A DNA stretch of 64,000 nt from Paragordius varius (GCA_964247055.1 OZ176051.1:8804001-8868000); one strand, 5' to 3'; shown: positions 37,833-50,075, counted from the stretch's first letter. Translations and numbers: made by a program. The notes: a model not told the origin generated them from the letters alone.

Positions 37833-40800
37833 TTATACCACCAAGAATTCAAAATATTTTATATTATAAATGGGGTATGGGCAAAATTCCATACCAAGAC
37901 TTCCACCATAAATTTCGGATACATTTTTATTTGCTTTTAACGGTTTTGAGGTCTCATTTTTTGTGGCATTTTCTTTGGATAACGTTAGCATTAAATGTAT
38001 TTCTTCATCAATATCCGGTTCCTCCCAAGGCTTTTTGGGCTGCCCAATTTTTTGGGCATAAAAATTGTCCTCAATAAATTCTAACATTTCTGCCTCCCGA
38101 AAATGCCGATTGTGATAATCTAAAACCTCCTGTTGATGTTGAATATATATGTATAAAACTCTATTCATTTTCAGTATAGGGAAATGGTGAATGAGGTTAT
38201 ATTTCCAACAATTTTTTACGGTAAAAATTAATTATGAAATAAAATATGAAAATTAAACGACTAAACTACCTTGATTTTTTCATTAAATTTTATCGTGCGA
38301 AATAAGGTATAGAGATGTAAATTTATACCTGACAATTATATAATTAAATGTAATAATAGAGGTAGTGCAGAACAAAAAAATCAAAACATTTTCTCCATAA
38401 AAAGTTATAGACTTTTCCTTTCTATGTTTTTGCTTTATAATTTTGATAATCAAAATATTTATAAATCATAGATTCATATATTAAATACCTGTCGCGGTAC
38501 GAAATGCGTTTGATTAACTTGACCCGTTGAAAGATAATACTTTTTATTGTTAATCATATCCGTGTTAAAGGGATCAAGTACAAAATAGCATGCTACCATT
38601 TGTGCAGCCATTTTAAGGGCCCCTACTTTGTAATACGAATATTGCAAATAATGATAATGGCTCCGCAAATAATCATCCATAAAAAGTATGCGACTTTCCT
38701 TGGGCAGATTAGATTCATTTTCCAATATAGATGAGGAGGAGTCTTTTTGATGGTCACTAAAATATTCTCCTTTTTCTGTTTTTTGATCTGCTACTACATT
38801 ATCATGTGAATCAGGTAATTGTTCCCCAGGGATGGTATTTAACTGTTTAATACATTGGCGATTACATTTGAGTCGTAGGGCATATAAATCTAAGTATACA
38901 GTAAGAATTAAAATTATCTTAAGAAAAAATATTTTTATTAAGCAAACATATTGTATATAATTTTTAATTTTAATATTATAGTGGTTTTGGGGTTGCAAAT
39001 AAGAAATAGAAATACAAAAAGCTAGTACGGCATAAAAACAGAATTAAGTAAAAAAAACTAAATTATTCTATACTTTTTGTATAATTAATATATATATATT
39101 ACATGTGTTGGCCAATTTATATAACTATAAACCAAAAATGAGAACTTACTGTTATATATTTATTAAAATCCTGGGTTAATATATATTATTTGTTAAAAGA
39201 ACTATTAGTATGGAATTTGTTATTCTACGACAAAATGGAAAAGTATAAACACTATTTTTTACTAAAACAACCATACTTTTTAAATCTTAATTTATTTAAA
39301 TATAAATTTTTGTTCTAAACTCTAAAGTATAAAATAAAGATGTATATTAATAACACAATCAATTACATATTTTATGATTGTTAAATGATTTTAATAAGAT
39401 ATTAATGTTTGAAAAAGTATGGTCATCCTTAAAAAAATTTGTTTTTATATTTTTATGTTTGTGTCCGTATCATTCAATTTTAACTGTAATATGAATTTTA
39501 TTTTATCCTGATAAAATTTTAATTTCTTTACTTTTCATATAATTTAAATTGAAGAAAAGAATTATACTTGCAATCGTTGTTATGAAATCGTAATTAAAAA
39601 TGTGTTTATAAGGTCCCAGGCAATGTAATCGACACTCTTTATCACGTTGGTAATAATGGTGTAACGCTTCCTCAAAATAATCTATGGCTTCCAACCAATT
39701 TTCGGACAAATATGAGGTAAGCCCATTAAAATAAAATTCCTAGCAAAAAAACAAATTAAGTTAATATGAATAATAATAAAAACTGATCTCTGTTCTTAAA
39801 TGGTCCAAATAAGATGTTACTAAAAAATTTATATTTATTTAAAAACGTGTCATATAAAATAAAAAGTGTGTGAACTGTTTCGGACACTATAAGGGATGTC
39901 CGTCGTCAGCATTAAAAAGAATAGAAATGGATTGAATAACTGTTGTCTTTTATATATAATTTTTAAATTTATTCCATTAAAATAGAATAATTAGTTATAA
40001 ACATTAGTCACTACTGAGAAAGATTGAAACCATGTCAAATGAACAATTTATAATATTTACAACATACACCTAAGTTATAATGGAAAAAAAGGGAAAAAAA
40101 GCGAGGGATCTACAACTCTGAGTTGAAAACAAAAGAGTCCATATGAGATTAATCATCAAGAAGGACTTTCCATGTATCACACTAATCTTTTGTCCTTATT
40201 CTAAATTTTTTTCACTTGAGAATTTCTAATTCTCGCGTAAGTCTTTGATTATTATTAAAAATCTTAATGCAACCAATATTGTCAAAAGAAACGTTACGGT
40301 TTTCCTTCCAACAATGTTCTGCAATAGAGCTTTTAAAATCGCCATTTCTTAAGCTATATTTGCGTGTTTTAACTTTACTTGCGGTGCCGATATCCTAACC
40401 ATACTCGCATGTAACTTTATACGCGGTTGAATTTAATTTGGATTTATTCTTATTTTATAAAAAAGTTTTAAATTTAAACCTAATTTCAAACCCACCCCAA
40501 TGCAAATTACTTTAAAATGCGTGCAATGCGATCTGTGATATTTTATAAATACGGAAATACAAAACTCATAAGTTTAAATACGTTTTTATTATTGTAAAAT
40601 TGCCCGATAAGCGTCGTTTGCTGAGTATCCATTTTTTAAAAAGGTTTGAACAAAACCATCTGTGTTACATTTATGCGAGGCTTTCCACATCCAAACTTAT
40701 TAATAGCTCGGTTTCAGCTATGTGCATATCCTTTATATAAATCTATAAATTCAAAAGAGTTTTTTAATTCGTTCTTTAAGAAGGTTTGTAAATATTCGGC

Positions 40801-41776
40801 TAAATGTTGTGCTAAAGAATACAAGGATGAATTTTTGGTGGGAACAATTGGACGCATTAAGCCATCCGTTTAATGCGCATAAGATATCACACATACTTGG
40901 CTTAATAGGACATTGTGCAATACAAATTACATATGAACATCACTCACAAAAACGAAATTTTTTAAAAAATCAAATTTTTCGCGAGTTCAAATAAACGGAT
41001 AATATGAATAAAAACATAACAGATGGTTAGCAAACGACATTAATCAGGCAATTTTAGCATTGAACAATAATAAAAATAGAACTAAAAATGATAAGATTTT
41101 TATTTCACTTCAGCATGTAAAAAATATTAGATCGCATTGCACGCATTTAGAAGCAATTTGACATTCGGGTGGAGTTGAAACTAGGTTTATATTTAATACT
41201 TTTTTTAAATTAATCCCATATGGACTCATTTGTTTTCACCTCAAAGTTGTCAATCTCTGAGGGTTTTTTTCATTTTTTTTCCATTAATACTAACTTAAGT
41301 GTATGTTGTAAATATAATAAATTGATTGTTAATATAGTTTCGATGCCTCTCAGTGACAAATGTTTTAACTAATTGGTGGGCTGGACATATTGAAATTCTT
41401 AAAATACCAGCAAAATCCGGCCGACCGCATACCTCATGGCTCAACACAATAACAAAAGATCTCGAATCGCTTAATTTAAATCTAGAATCAGCCAGATCAA
41501 AAAAAATTGGAAAAAAAAATAAACGGGTGTACCGCTATTTAATAGCAATTCCCCATATATATGATGATGATATAAAGATAACAGTTATTTACTTATGCTT
41601 ATTTATAGTGTCATAAATCGTTTGCACCTTTTTATTTATTTATTATTTTATATGACACGGTTTAAAATAAATTTCCATATATTTTTAAAATATTCACGTG
41701 TCTACATTAAAAATTACTACAAGATATTAATTAATTGATTTTTATAGTTTCTGTATCCTTGTTAACAATTATTTTT

Positions 41777-41811
<35 letters not shown>

Positions 41812-42543
41812 GATGATATTGTGCCTCAAGATTGCGAAAACTTTTTTTGGAGTGCGGTAAGCCTTGGTACAAAACCAAATTATTTCTCATAACATCATCG
41901 TCTGGGTTGTGAAGATAAAAGGTGTAAGCATGCGATATTGCGGAATCAATATGACCTATCTGGCAAATACATATATATATATATATATATATATGTATAA
42001 TAAATTCAACCATTCATAAAAAACAAATTAATGCATAATATATATGTTCGATTATTTTTATTTGACACAAAACATTGAGGATTATCTTTTTTAATTAAAA
42101 TAAGCATATTCTAAACCTAAAATTTTTTAGGTAAAAATGTTTACTTTGAAATAACAATACTGTAAATATTCATGAATTTTGTGATTTGAAATCAAATCAT
42201 CTGTAGCTTCATGGGGTACTAATGGACGATGTAAAAATATTTGATTACGACACCGAACTAAGCACAATGTTTCATTAAGTAAACCAAAGTAAAATGTATA
42301 TTCTTCAAAAATATTATCATCCTCATATAAACACGCCGAATAACATTTCAATAAAGTATCTTTAAAATATTTGTAATCTTCTAAAGCACGACGCATAAAT
42401 GAAATACAGTGTGGCCAATTTTGATCATAATAAGATTCCACGCCTCGTTTGTATAATACATGGTAAGTTACATCGGGATAATCAATTAATGCAAAAATAC
42501 ATTGAAAAAATAATATAAGCAAAATTGTCATACCAAATAGCAT
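37833..42543 (-). CDS. Cartilage-associated protein (CRTAP)/leprecan-family protein
   Basis: Exons on the minus strand: 42543-42145, 41959-41810, 39739-39568, 38889-38489 and 38129-37833. All join in frame to 472 residues (human CRTAP 401). CRTAP is the non-catalytic partner of prolyl 3-hydroxylase and cyclophilin B in the ER, acting on procollagen. Residues 1-18 are a hydrophobic signal peptide (MLFGMTILLILFFQ). Family landmarks in order: QNWPHCISFMRRALEDY, YLQYCYFK|IGHIDSAISHAYTF, NPDDDVMRNNL, ENWLEAIDYFEEAL, a CRLHC Cys pair, MDDYLRSHYHYLQYSYYKVG and FVPRQ|EVLDY. No 2-oxoglutarate oxygenase domain follows, so it is CRTAP/P3H4-like rather than a hydroxylase. A Ser/Asp-rich insert of about 40 residues (38700-38840) and a longer tail are unusual. 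The start lies 64 bp after the TBCB stop. Confidence 0.88.
39990..40640 (-). mobile_element. Penelope-like retroelement remnant with GIY-YIG domain
   Basis: In CRTAP intron 2. The minus strand encodes YKVTCEYG, then RNGDFKSSIAEHCWKENRN, VSFDNIGCIKI and RELEIL, the GIY-YIG endonuclease tail typical of Penelope-like elements. It is preceded by a decayed NITDRIARILK stretch. The element is broken and lacks most of its reverse transcriptase. Confidence 0.72.
41010..41380 (+). mobile_element. Second Penelope-like remnant, inverted relative to the first
   Basis: Matches the 39990-40640 copy in reverse: 'gatcgcattgcacgcatttag' near 41130, 'catatggactcattt' near 41216, and a shared 3' part up to about 41375. 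The GIY-YIG stretch is absent here. The two copies form an inverted pair around a spacer at about 40640-41010. Confidence 0.65.
41381..41540 (+). mobile_element. LINE 3'-end fragment
   Basis: Encodes WWAGHIEILK, SGRPHTSWLNTITKDLESLN and ESARSKK. This is the C-terminal tail common in non-LTR retrotransposon polyproteins (pattern GRP...W...I.KDL). Only the tail remains, directly beside the Penelope-like remnant. Confidence 0.6.
41778..41996. repeat. (AT)n tracts flanking CRTAP exon 2
   Basis: Simple TA repeats at about 41778-41808 and 41969-41996 lie on both sides of the 150-bp exon 41810-41959. The splice donor (CAT|GTATATATA) is the first part of one tract. The acceptor region follows the other. 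Confidence 0.8.
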
Positions 42544-42607
42544 ACACTCATAATTTTAAATTTATTACTGCTAGCTTATAAGAAATTATAATAATAAAAT
42601 ATATTTG
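42544..42607 (-). promoter_or_regulatory. 64-bp TBCB-CRTAP spacer
   Basis: Between the TBCB stop and the CRTAP ATG on the same strand. On the minus strand it holds GCTAGCAG, a possible splice acceptor, followed by TAATAAAT containing AATAAA. Such a short spacer leaves little room for a promoter and suggests co-transcription or a compact promoter within TBCB. Confidence 0.4.
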
Positions 42608-43431
42608 TTAAATTTCAATATCATCATCAAATGTTTCTTCAGGAAAATCTCCAACAATCACACATTCAGGTCTAACAAAACCTCCATATTTATTATCGCA
42701 AACAAAATATCGTTTTCCATTTACGCTATTATATTTTTAGAAAATAAACCTTCCATCATTTTTCCCCAATGGCTCATCATATTTAACTCCTACCCAAACT
42801 CCAGGCTTGAAATCAGTGTTTCCTGCAATGTTTTTAAAAAATAAACCTGTGTACATTATAGTTCCAAGTTTTGTTAGACCATTTATAATAATTTTACATC
42901 TATCACCAATGTTCATGTTTTTTAAAAGATTAATTTTATTAGAATCATTCTTATCACCGCTTATTTTGTTATAGCCCATTTCAGCTAGGAATTTCCTAGC
43001 AGAATCTAAAATATAATATAAAAATACTGGGCCTATTTGAGTATTCTTGATCTGATATTTCAAGTTTGGGAATAGCGTTTAAGTCATCATATATACCTTT
43101 TTTAATCGTATTATCAGTAACCTTATATAAAAAGTGTATAAACTTCTATATCAATATTTTCTATCGTATCGGGTATGTAATCAGCCAATGTTTTAGTAAT
43201 ATTTAAATCGTCAAACCAAATAGTACCATCTTTTTTCAATATTTTGATTTGCATATTATCTAAGGTAGCGCCTGTGATAAAAACCAATTTTTCCTGATCA
43301 AATTAATATAAAACTACTTTAAGCTGATTAATTGTCAGATTTCTTTCAACCCTTTTGTTATAAAAATTGTTAGAAAAATTGGTCCGTATATCGAGTGATA
43401 ACATAAGGAGAAAAGACTGTAAAATCGTCAT
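42608..43431 (-). CDS. TBCB: Tubulin-folding cofactor B
   Basis: Six exons on the minus strand: 43431-43318, 43293-43144, 43121-43028, 43005-42847, 42822-42750 and 42725-42608. They join to 235 residues (human 244). Introns are 24, 22, 22, 24 and 24 nt, each GT...AG. TBCB binds alpha-tubulin with TBCE during tubulin heterodimer assembly and turnover. The N-terminal ubiquitin-like domain reads [25 protein letters not shown] and continues to the DDLN...DQEY segment. The CAP-Gly domain reads [39 protein letters not shown] and KYGGFVRP. The tail [15 protein letters not shown] resembles the GDFPEED...DEI ending of the family. Every junction restores the conserved frame exactly. The start at 43431 is the longest, and ATG 43404 is an alternative. 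Confidence 0.93.
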
Positions 43432-43863
43432 ATGATTTCGGATAAAAATTTGTTGATAACAACCGTCCCAATAAAAATATCGTTTATACCGGGAAAACAA
43501 ATTATTTTAATCAATAATACTTAATATATGTGGACGTGATATTCGCTGATATCATCCATGTCTTTGCAAAATTTAAATCATTTATATATATTAAAATTTT
43601 TGGTTTTTAGGGTAGTTTTGTATTCACGGAGTTTTAACATTTTGTTAAATATCCATTACATTTTGGGCTGATTTTATATCCCAGAGCTTAAAGATATATT
43701 TAAATGTATTAAAGGTTGTTTTCCGAAAATTTAATTATCAACTATCTTGTCCAATTATTTATAAAAATGGTTAATATTTTCAGTTTTCTAATTCCTTGAA
43801 CAGATAGTAAACGGCTCCATCAAAATTTTTTACAGTCCGTTTAAATTTAAACAAATAACAACA
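43432..43863. other. Upstream region of TBCB, no gene seen
   Basis: A+T-rich and unassigned. It should hold the TBCB promoter, but no motif stands out. Confidence 0.4.
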
Positions 43864-44100
43864 TTAACACTTCGATTCAAATTAAGGTATCTAAATACCC
43901 CAGTAAATTTGAGTTAGGATTTTTAAAAACTACCGAAGGAAACAGTCCCAATTTAAATTTATGCTTTTATCCTAATAAAAATTATATAAATATGCAAATT
44001 ATCTAAATAAACTTTTGTTTTGAAAAAAAAGTTCCAGGTCATACTACTTCGACGGTATTTTTATTTTACATAATTTTTGCAAAATATCGTCTTTTTATTT
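43864..44100 (+). mobile_element. TTAA-type MITE, 5' half
   Basis: TTAACACTTCGATTCAAATT (43864) through 'gcaaaatatcgtc', the 5' half of the 50518-51100 MITE. It stops at TTAA 44101, where the left piggyBac begins. The matching 3' half is not on the other side of that element. Confidence 0.7.
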
Positions 44101-45348
44101 TTAACACTTGGATTCATCACATTCACTTTAGTCCTTCGATATAAATTGGGGTAGTTAAATACCCCAGGCCTTTTTAAAGCAAATAATTTACTAAACACCT
44201 ATTGTTTTTAAGTTCTATCGCTTATTTTATATTTATTAATGCCTAATCAACTAAATACAACAGGATATTTACATTTTAATTCAAGTCACAACATGCTTCA
44301 GACAATCGATTTACAAATATCTATTATTTATGTTTAGCATCGCCATAACAGAGAGAAAATATCTTTAAAAGTAAGTTTTTGCAATTTATAGGCTTATAAA
44401 GACATATACTTGAATAACCTTATGTAAGATATTGGACAGTTATTGAATTCCGAGACGCAACTATAAAATTAGTCTTATAAATTTTGTAAAGAGATGTGCT
44501 TAAGCTGAAAACATACCACCTACTTTCTGAAGTAAATTTTACATTTAAGTTTACTAAAAAATAGAATTAATATCATGAAAGAAACAGAATCATATACACC
44601 AAGATGGTTTTGTCAACAGGTCATCAAAATTTATATAAATTATGATCTCCCAGAATTACAGAATAATGTTTTATTTAATGCTTTATATCTAATTATGTAT
44701 CTTTTTTATTCTTTGATATCAAATAAATTAAGCATTTTATTTTTTAGAAGTATGTTTATTATTCAGGTCAGTTAAACTCAAACCCCAGCCCGGGCATCTT
44801 ATTTCAATGCTATAAATTATTATATTATTTTTGTGTTTGTTTAAAAAATAATGCAATCTTTCTTAATTCTAAACCTTTCCATAAAATTTATGTGGTTTTG
44901 CTCATATTTTGATAATCAGATTAATCAAAATTGGTGAAAATTGCTATGTTATTCAAATTATGTAATATTTATCGGCATTATATTGTCATCGGTAAAATAT
45001 ATATTCGGCTAGTTGGTGAGTATTGAAGATTATACGATGGATAATCACATTCCGATTAACTGGATCAGTTATATATGTTTATGAAATTTAATCTCCACAC
45101 ATTTTATTTAAATTATTTTCATAGTTTATGCAAACAATTCAACAGCTAGCTCAACATTAGTAAACTTATCTCATAAAAGAATTATGGAGATAACAAATAC
45201 AAGAGACTTTCCTTTTGAAACAACCTTTTCAATAAACATATTTTAAGTCATGAATGTTGACTATGTGCTCAAGTTCAGAAAAAAATGATAATAAAAGTTA
45301 TTTGAATACTCATTTATTAACGTTTTATATAATATACAATATAAAAAT

Positions 45349-46890
45349 TCAGCAATTATTGCAATAAATTATTGTTTTTCTGTGGTTTTTGCACACCGCA
45401 TTTTGGCATACTTGGCAAAATATCACGGATTTTTTGTCCACAGATCTTGGACACAAATAGCACCTTGTATGACATATAAGTATGTATACCTTTTTGGCAC
45501 ATTAATATTATTCTGTTCTAAAATTCCCATCTTTTCTAAAGCCGAAAAAAATGATTTTGTTAACATTTTTTGTTTTTCTTGCAGACCCGAGGCAAGTTTT
45601 TTACTGAATTTCGTCCAAAAATAATCGTCGAGATAATTTATTCGTCCGATTATAATTGTGAATAAAATGTGGGCATTTACGCCTGCAATGTCAATAATAT
45701 TGAAAAACAGGCGTAGTGGCCATCGCTAACTGCCTCGTGATGCATACTACCTAACATGTAAACGGTTTTCTTTGGTCGCCTTATAGGCTACTAGAGTTAG
45801 ATCTTCATGAAATCCATGAACTGAGGCATAAAGATCGCTTTTTTTAAATCAAAATCACAGGGTATTTCTGGCTTGTTTGATCTCAATGTGCCTAATTAGA
45901 GATTATAAATATTTTTCATTATTAGACAAAAAATTATACCCACTAACGTCAACTGTTTATTCAATAATTCCTGTGCTAGTGGTATCGAAGTGAAGTAATT
46001 ATCAGTAGTTATGTTGTAACCACTGTGAAGGGGTTTCGTTAACTGTATAGCAACATTTTTTGCTAAGTTTTTACAAACGGATCCATCCGTCGATTTACCG
46101 GTGTATAAAACGCCATTATAACAATAACCATTTTCGGAGTCGCACAATAAAACAATTTCAAACCATACTTATCGGGTTTATTTGGATAAATTCTAAAGGA
46201 GCGATTCCCTATAATAAATAAAAAATATATACCCTTAAGACCAAGCAATTGTTCATCGATTGTTAGGTAATAACCAGGATCATATAAATTTCTTGAAGTA
46301 TAAAAAGGTTCCATATTTCAGATATCGCTGCACCTTTGACAAGATTCTAGTGTCTCTTGTTTCTTTATTATCAAAACGGAGATGTTTAAATATATTAAAA
46401 AATCTGGTGTAGGTCATGGTTGCCCCATTAAATGGATCAGATCTTTGATCGTAAAACAATTCTCTCAAAGGGACCATGTATGATTTGCGGACGCCCATAG
46501 CAATCAAGATACCTAAATATTTATATAGATAATATACCTAAAAAGGCATCAAATTCCTCCATATTCAAATAATTCCACGTGTCCGATTTGGCGTATTCAT
46601 TGGTATAGTTTATGATTAAATTTTTAATGTCATTAGTTATGATAGAATTGAATATCGTAAGGGGGTCCTGGATAATTCATTGCCCGGGATTAGGATTATG
46701 TTGGATTGCTTGATTTTAGTAGGATTTAAGTGTTTAATCCAAACAAATGATTTAGAATAAGCCAAATTTTCTATTATATTAAAATCTAAATAAATTTTTT
46801 TATACCTGAATCCGAAGATGAGGAGTCACTATCTACATCATCACTTAAAATATCTCGGCTACTATCAAAATTATCAGAAAATTCTTCCAT
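45349..46890 (-). pseudogene. piggyBac transposase (DDE_Tnp_1_7), broken, left copy
   Basis: An acidic start MEEFSDNFDSS is followed by YLNMEEFDAFLG|ILIAMGVRKS, LFYDQRSDPFNGATM, FKHLRFDN, YDPGYYLTIDEQLLGLKG|NRSF, NKPDKYGLKLF, ITTDNYFTS, LTLVG|TLRSNKPEIP, RRWPLRLFFNIIDIAGVNA and a C-terminal zinc cluster CQVCQNAVCKNH. Several GT...AG gaps of 24, 25 and 48 nt interrupt the frame and look like introns. Separate true frame changes lie before AISEIWNLF, before RNLYDPG and before CDSENGY. A deletion between MLGSMHHEAVS and RRWPLRL removes the region of the third catalytic Asp. The first two (TIDEQ, TDNYF) remain. It cannot make active transposase. Confidence 0.85.
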
Positions 46891-47173
46891 AACAAAAAAA
46901 TAAATTCTTCGTATCAAAAAATACTTTAAATGATATCTTTGCAGGAAGTGGGATTGTGCAAACTTTAAAAATAAAATGTATTCTGGTAAAAAAATTCAAA
47001 AATAATTCTGGCGCCAACCAATTTGAGATGAGAATTTTTTTCAAAACTGAATTTTATTTGGATATTTTGGTTTAATTATATATTTTATATTGGGATAGAA
47101 GCATAAATTTAAATTAGGGCCATTCTATTGGGTAGTTTTTTAAGAATACCAATTTAAAAATGGTCTGAGGTAT

Positions 47174-48591
47174 ACCATTTCCCAGTCTAAATAAACGTTT
47201 TCCCAGTCAATCGAAACGTTTTCCCAGTCAATCGAAACATTTTCCTAGTCAATCGAAACGTTTTCCCAATCAATCGAAACATTTTCCCAGTCAATCGAAA
47301 CGTTTTCCCAATCAATCGAAACATTTTCTCAGTTAATAAAAACATTTCCCCAATCAATAAAAACGGTTTTATTTTTGATGATAAATATCAAAACAAGATA
47401 TAAAAATAACTTTTAACCATTAGCGTAATATTGGGATATTATTTTTTTATAGAAACACAATTATTTAATGACAATTTTCCAAGTATATTCCAGTGGACAA
47501 TCATTAAGACTTATTCTTTTAAAATTATATTTTTGGAATTTGAGATGTTTTTAAGATAATATTTTTTATTTTATTTATGGTTCGCATTATTTGCGGCTAA
47601 CTAACAAAATCTATAGTTACGGATGAAATATTAAAAATAAAAATAATATACCATTTTTATCTCAAAGGTCATTTAACACTTCATATTGGATCTTAAACAA
47701 TAAATTTTACCCTAATTTTATAATATTTATCATTTGGTCATCGGGTTCCCAACGCGGCGTGCCGAGTATCTCTGTGCGGCCCACTAAAAATTTAGAAATC
47801 CATATGCAAAAATATGCCCACAAAATCTTATTAATATTCATATTTCTTACGAATTTCTCTGAATGAGGCTAGTAAATTGGTAACAAATTAAAAAAATTAC
47901 TAAATTTTTGTATTTTACAGTCTTATGTCTAATCGAAAAATTATTTATGAAATATATCGAATGCGGAACACCGTGCTTTTTGAGTAATGTGGCCCGCGAA
48001 GCCATTCGGTTGGACACCTCTGTTTTAGTCAAATATCTTATTAAATATTTTTAAATTTAGATATTTTTTCCGACAGTATTTTTATGGAAAAACTTGACAT
48101 TGTAAAAACTGTTTTGAAGCGTTCGGCAAATATTAATGCGAACCATCAATAAAATAAAAAAATCTTAAAAACATCTCAAATTACAAAAGATATAACTTTT
48201 AAAGAATAAATCATTAATGATTGTCCACAGGAATATACTTGAAAAATTGTCATTCAATAATTGTTTTTTCATGAAAAATAATATCCTAATATTACCCTGA
48301 TAATTGTTAAAAGTTAATTTTATGTCTTGTTTTAATATTTATCATCAAAAATAAAACGGTTTTTATTGACTGGGAAAACGTTTTTATTGATTGGGAAAAT
48401 GTTTTTATTGACTGGGAAAATGTTTCGATTGACTGGGAAAACGTTTTGATTGACTGGGAAAATGTTTCGATTGACTGGGAAAACGTTTCGATTGACTGGG
48501 AAAATGTTTCGATTGACTGGGAAAACGTTTCGATTGATTGGGAAAATGTTTCGATTGACTGGGAAAACGTTTATTTAGACTGGGAAATGGT
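47174..48591. mobile_element. Foldback element copy 1 with 21-bp minisatellite arms
   Basis: ACCATTTCCCAGTCTAAATA at the left pairs with its inverse at the right. Each arm continues into tandem units ttttcccagtcaatcgaaac+g (21 bp) at 47195-47370 and 48357-48570. The middle (about 47740-48033) looks hAT-derived (…GGCTTCG..., GGTTGGACACCTCTG). It sits in the terminal repeat of the left piggyBac: ...GGTAT|element|ATATTTAGATACCCC. 1418 bp, no coding capacity. Confidence 0.78.
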
Positions 48592-48745
48592 ATATTTAGA
48601 TACCCCAATTTGAATCGAAGTGTTAATGTGACCAGATATTTTGAACTTTGACGCAGTACAAAATTAAAACATACTTTGCCTGTTTTTACACCATCGGTGT
48701 AGTTTATTACACAGTTTCCACAAAAAATATCCTGATGAAATATAA

Positions 48746-50075
48746 ACCATTTCCCAGTCTAAATAAACGTTTTCCCAGTCAATCGAAACATTTTTCCAAT
48801 CAATCGAAACGTTTTCCCAGTCAATCGAAATGTTTTCCCAGTCAATAAAAACATTTCCCCAATCAATAAAAACGTTTTCCCAGTCAATAAAAACGGTTTT
48901 ATTTTTGATGCTAAATATCAAAACAAGAATATAAAAACAACTTTTAACCATTATTAGCGTAATATATGGAGATAATTTTTAATTAAAAACACAATTATTG
49001 AATGACAATTTTTTCAAGTATATTTTAGTGCACAACCATTAATGACTTATTCTTTGAATGTTATATTTTTGGAATTTGAGTTAAGATAATATTTTTTATT
49101 TTATAGATGGTTCCCATTAATATTTGCGGAACGCTTCACAATAGTTCTTAAATATGTCCGGTTTGTCGATAAAAATACTGTTGGAAAAAATATCAATATT
49201 TAATAAAAAGGATATTTGACTAAAAACAAGGGTATCCAACTGAATGCTTCGCGGGCCGCATTTTTAACTCAAAAAGCACACGGTTCCCCATACGGGTATT
49301 CACATATTTTTTCGATTAATAAGACTGTAAAATACAAACACAATATAACAAATTTTTTTAATTCATTACCAATTTAATAGATTCATTCATAATAATTGCG
49401 TAAGAAATATGAATATTACTAAGATTTTGGGGCATATTTTTGCATATGGTTTTCCAATTTTTTTGCTGCCCGCACAAAGATACTCGCCGCCTTAGGCTCC
49501 CAACCAAATTTTAAATATTATAAAATTAGTGTAAAATTTATGTTTAAGATCCAATATAAAGTGTTAAATGACCTTTGTGATAAAAATAGTATATTTTTGT
49601 AAATTTTATTAATTCCTCCGTAACTATAGATTCTTTAGATTAGCCGCATATATTAATGCGAACCATCGATAAAATAAAAACTCAAATTCCAAAAATATAA
49701 AATTTAAAGTATAAATCAATGATTGTGCACTGGTATATACTTGGAAAAATTGTCATACAATAATTGTGTTTTTAATTAAAAATAATATCCTAATGTTACG
49801 CTAATAATGGTTAAAAGTTATTTTTATATTCTTGTTTTGATATTTATCATCAAAAATAAAACCGTTTTTATTGACTGGGAAAAAGTTTTTATTGATTGGG
49901 AAAATGTTTTTATTGACTGGGAAAATGTTTCGATTGACTGGGAAAACGTTTCGATTGACTGGGAAAATGTTTCGATTGACTGGGAAAACGTTTCGATTGA
50001 CTGGGAAAACGTTTCGATTGATTGGGAAAATGTTTCGATTGACTGGGAAAACGTTTATTTAGACTGGGAAATGGT
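48746..50075. mobile_element. Foldback element copy 2, inverted relative to copy 1
   Basis: Same ends (ACCATTTCCCAGTC / GACTGGGAAATGGT), the same 21-bp units at 48765-48895 and 49861-50055, and the same hAT-like core (about 49230-49503, GGGTATCCAACTGAATGC...). The core reads opposite to copy 1. It is 1330 bp and its right flank is an (AT)n tract. The 21-bp periodicity produces long spurious frames on both strands. Confidence 0.78.

Larger units (their letters stand above)
44101..48634 (-). mobile_element. piggyBac transposon, left copy, inactive
   Basis: TTAACACTTGGATTCATC (44101) to ...GAATCGAAGTGTTAA (48631-48634). Minus orientation, about 3.1 kb once the foldback element at 47174-48591 is removed. 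It is nearly identical to the inverted copy at 52112-56253, with scattered differences such as near 44890 and 46665. The broken transposase gene lies at 45349-46890. Confidence 0.85.

Noticed and set aside
44575-44775. 66-codon frame in the left piggyBac
   Set aside because: It lies in the non-coding part of the element, and the nearly identical right copy does not keep it.
47195-48570. CRISPR-like array of 21-bp repeats
   Set aside because: There are no unique spacers, the genome is eukaryotic, and the units are contiguous and inverted at the two ends.
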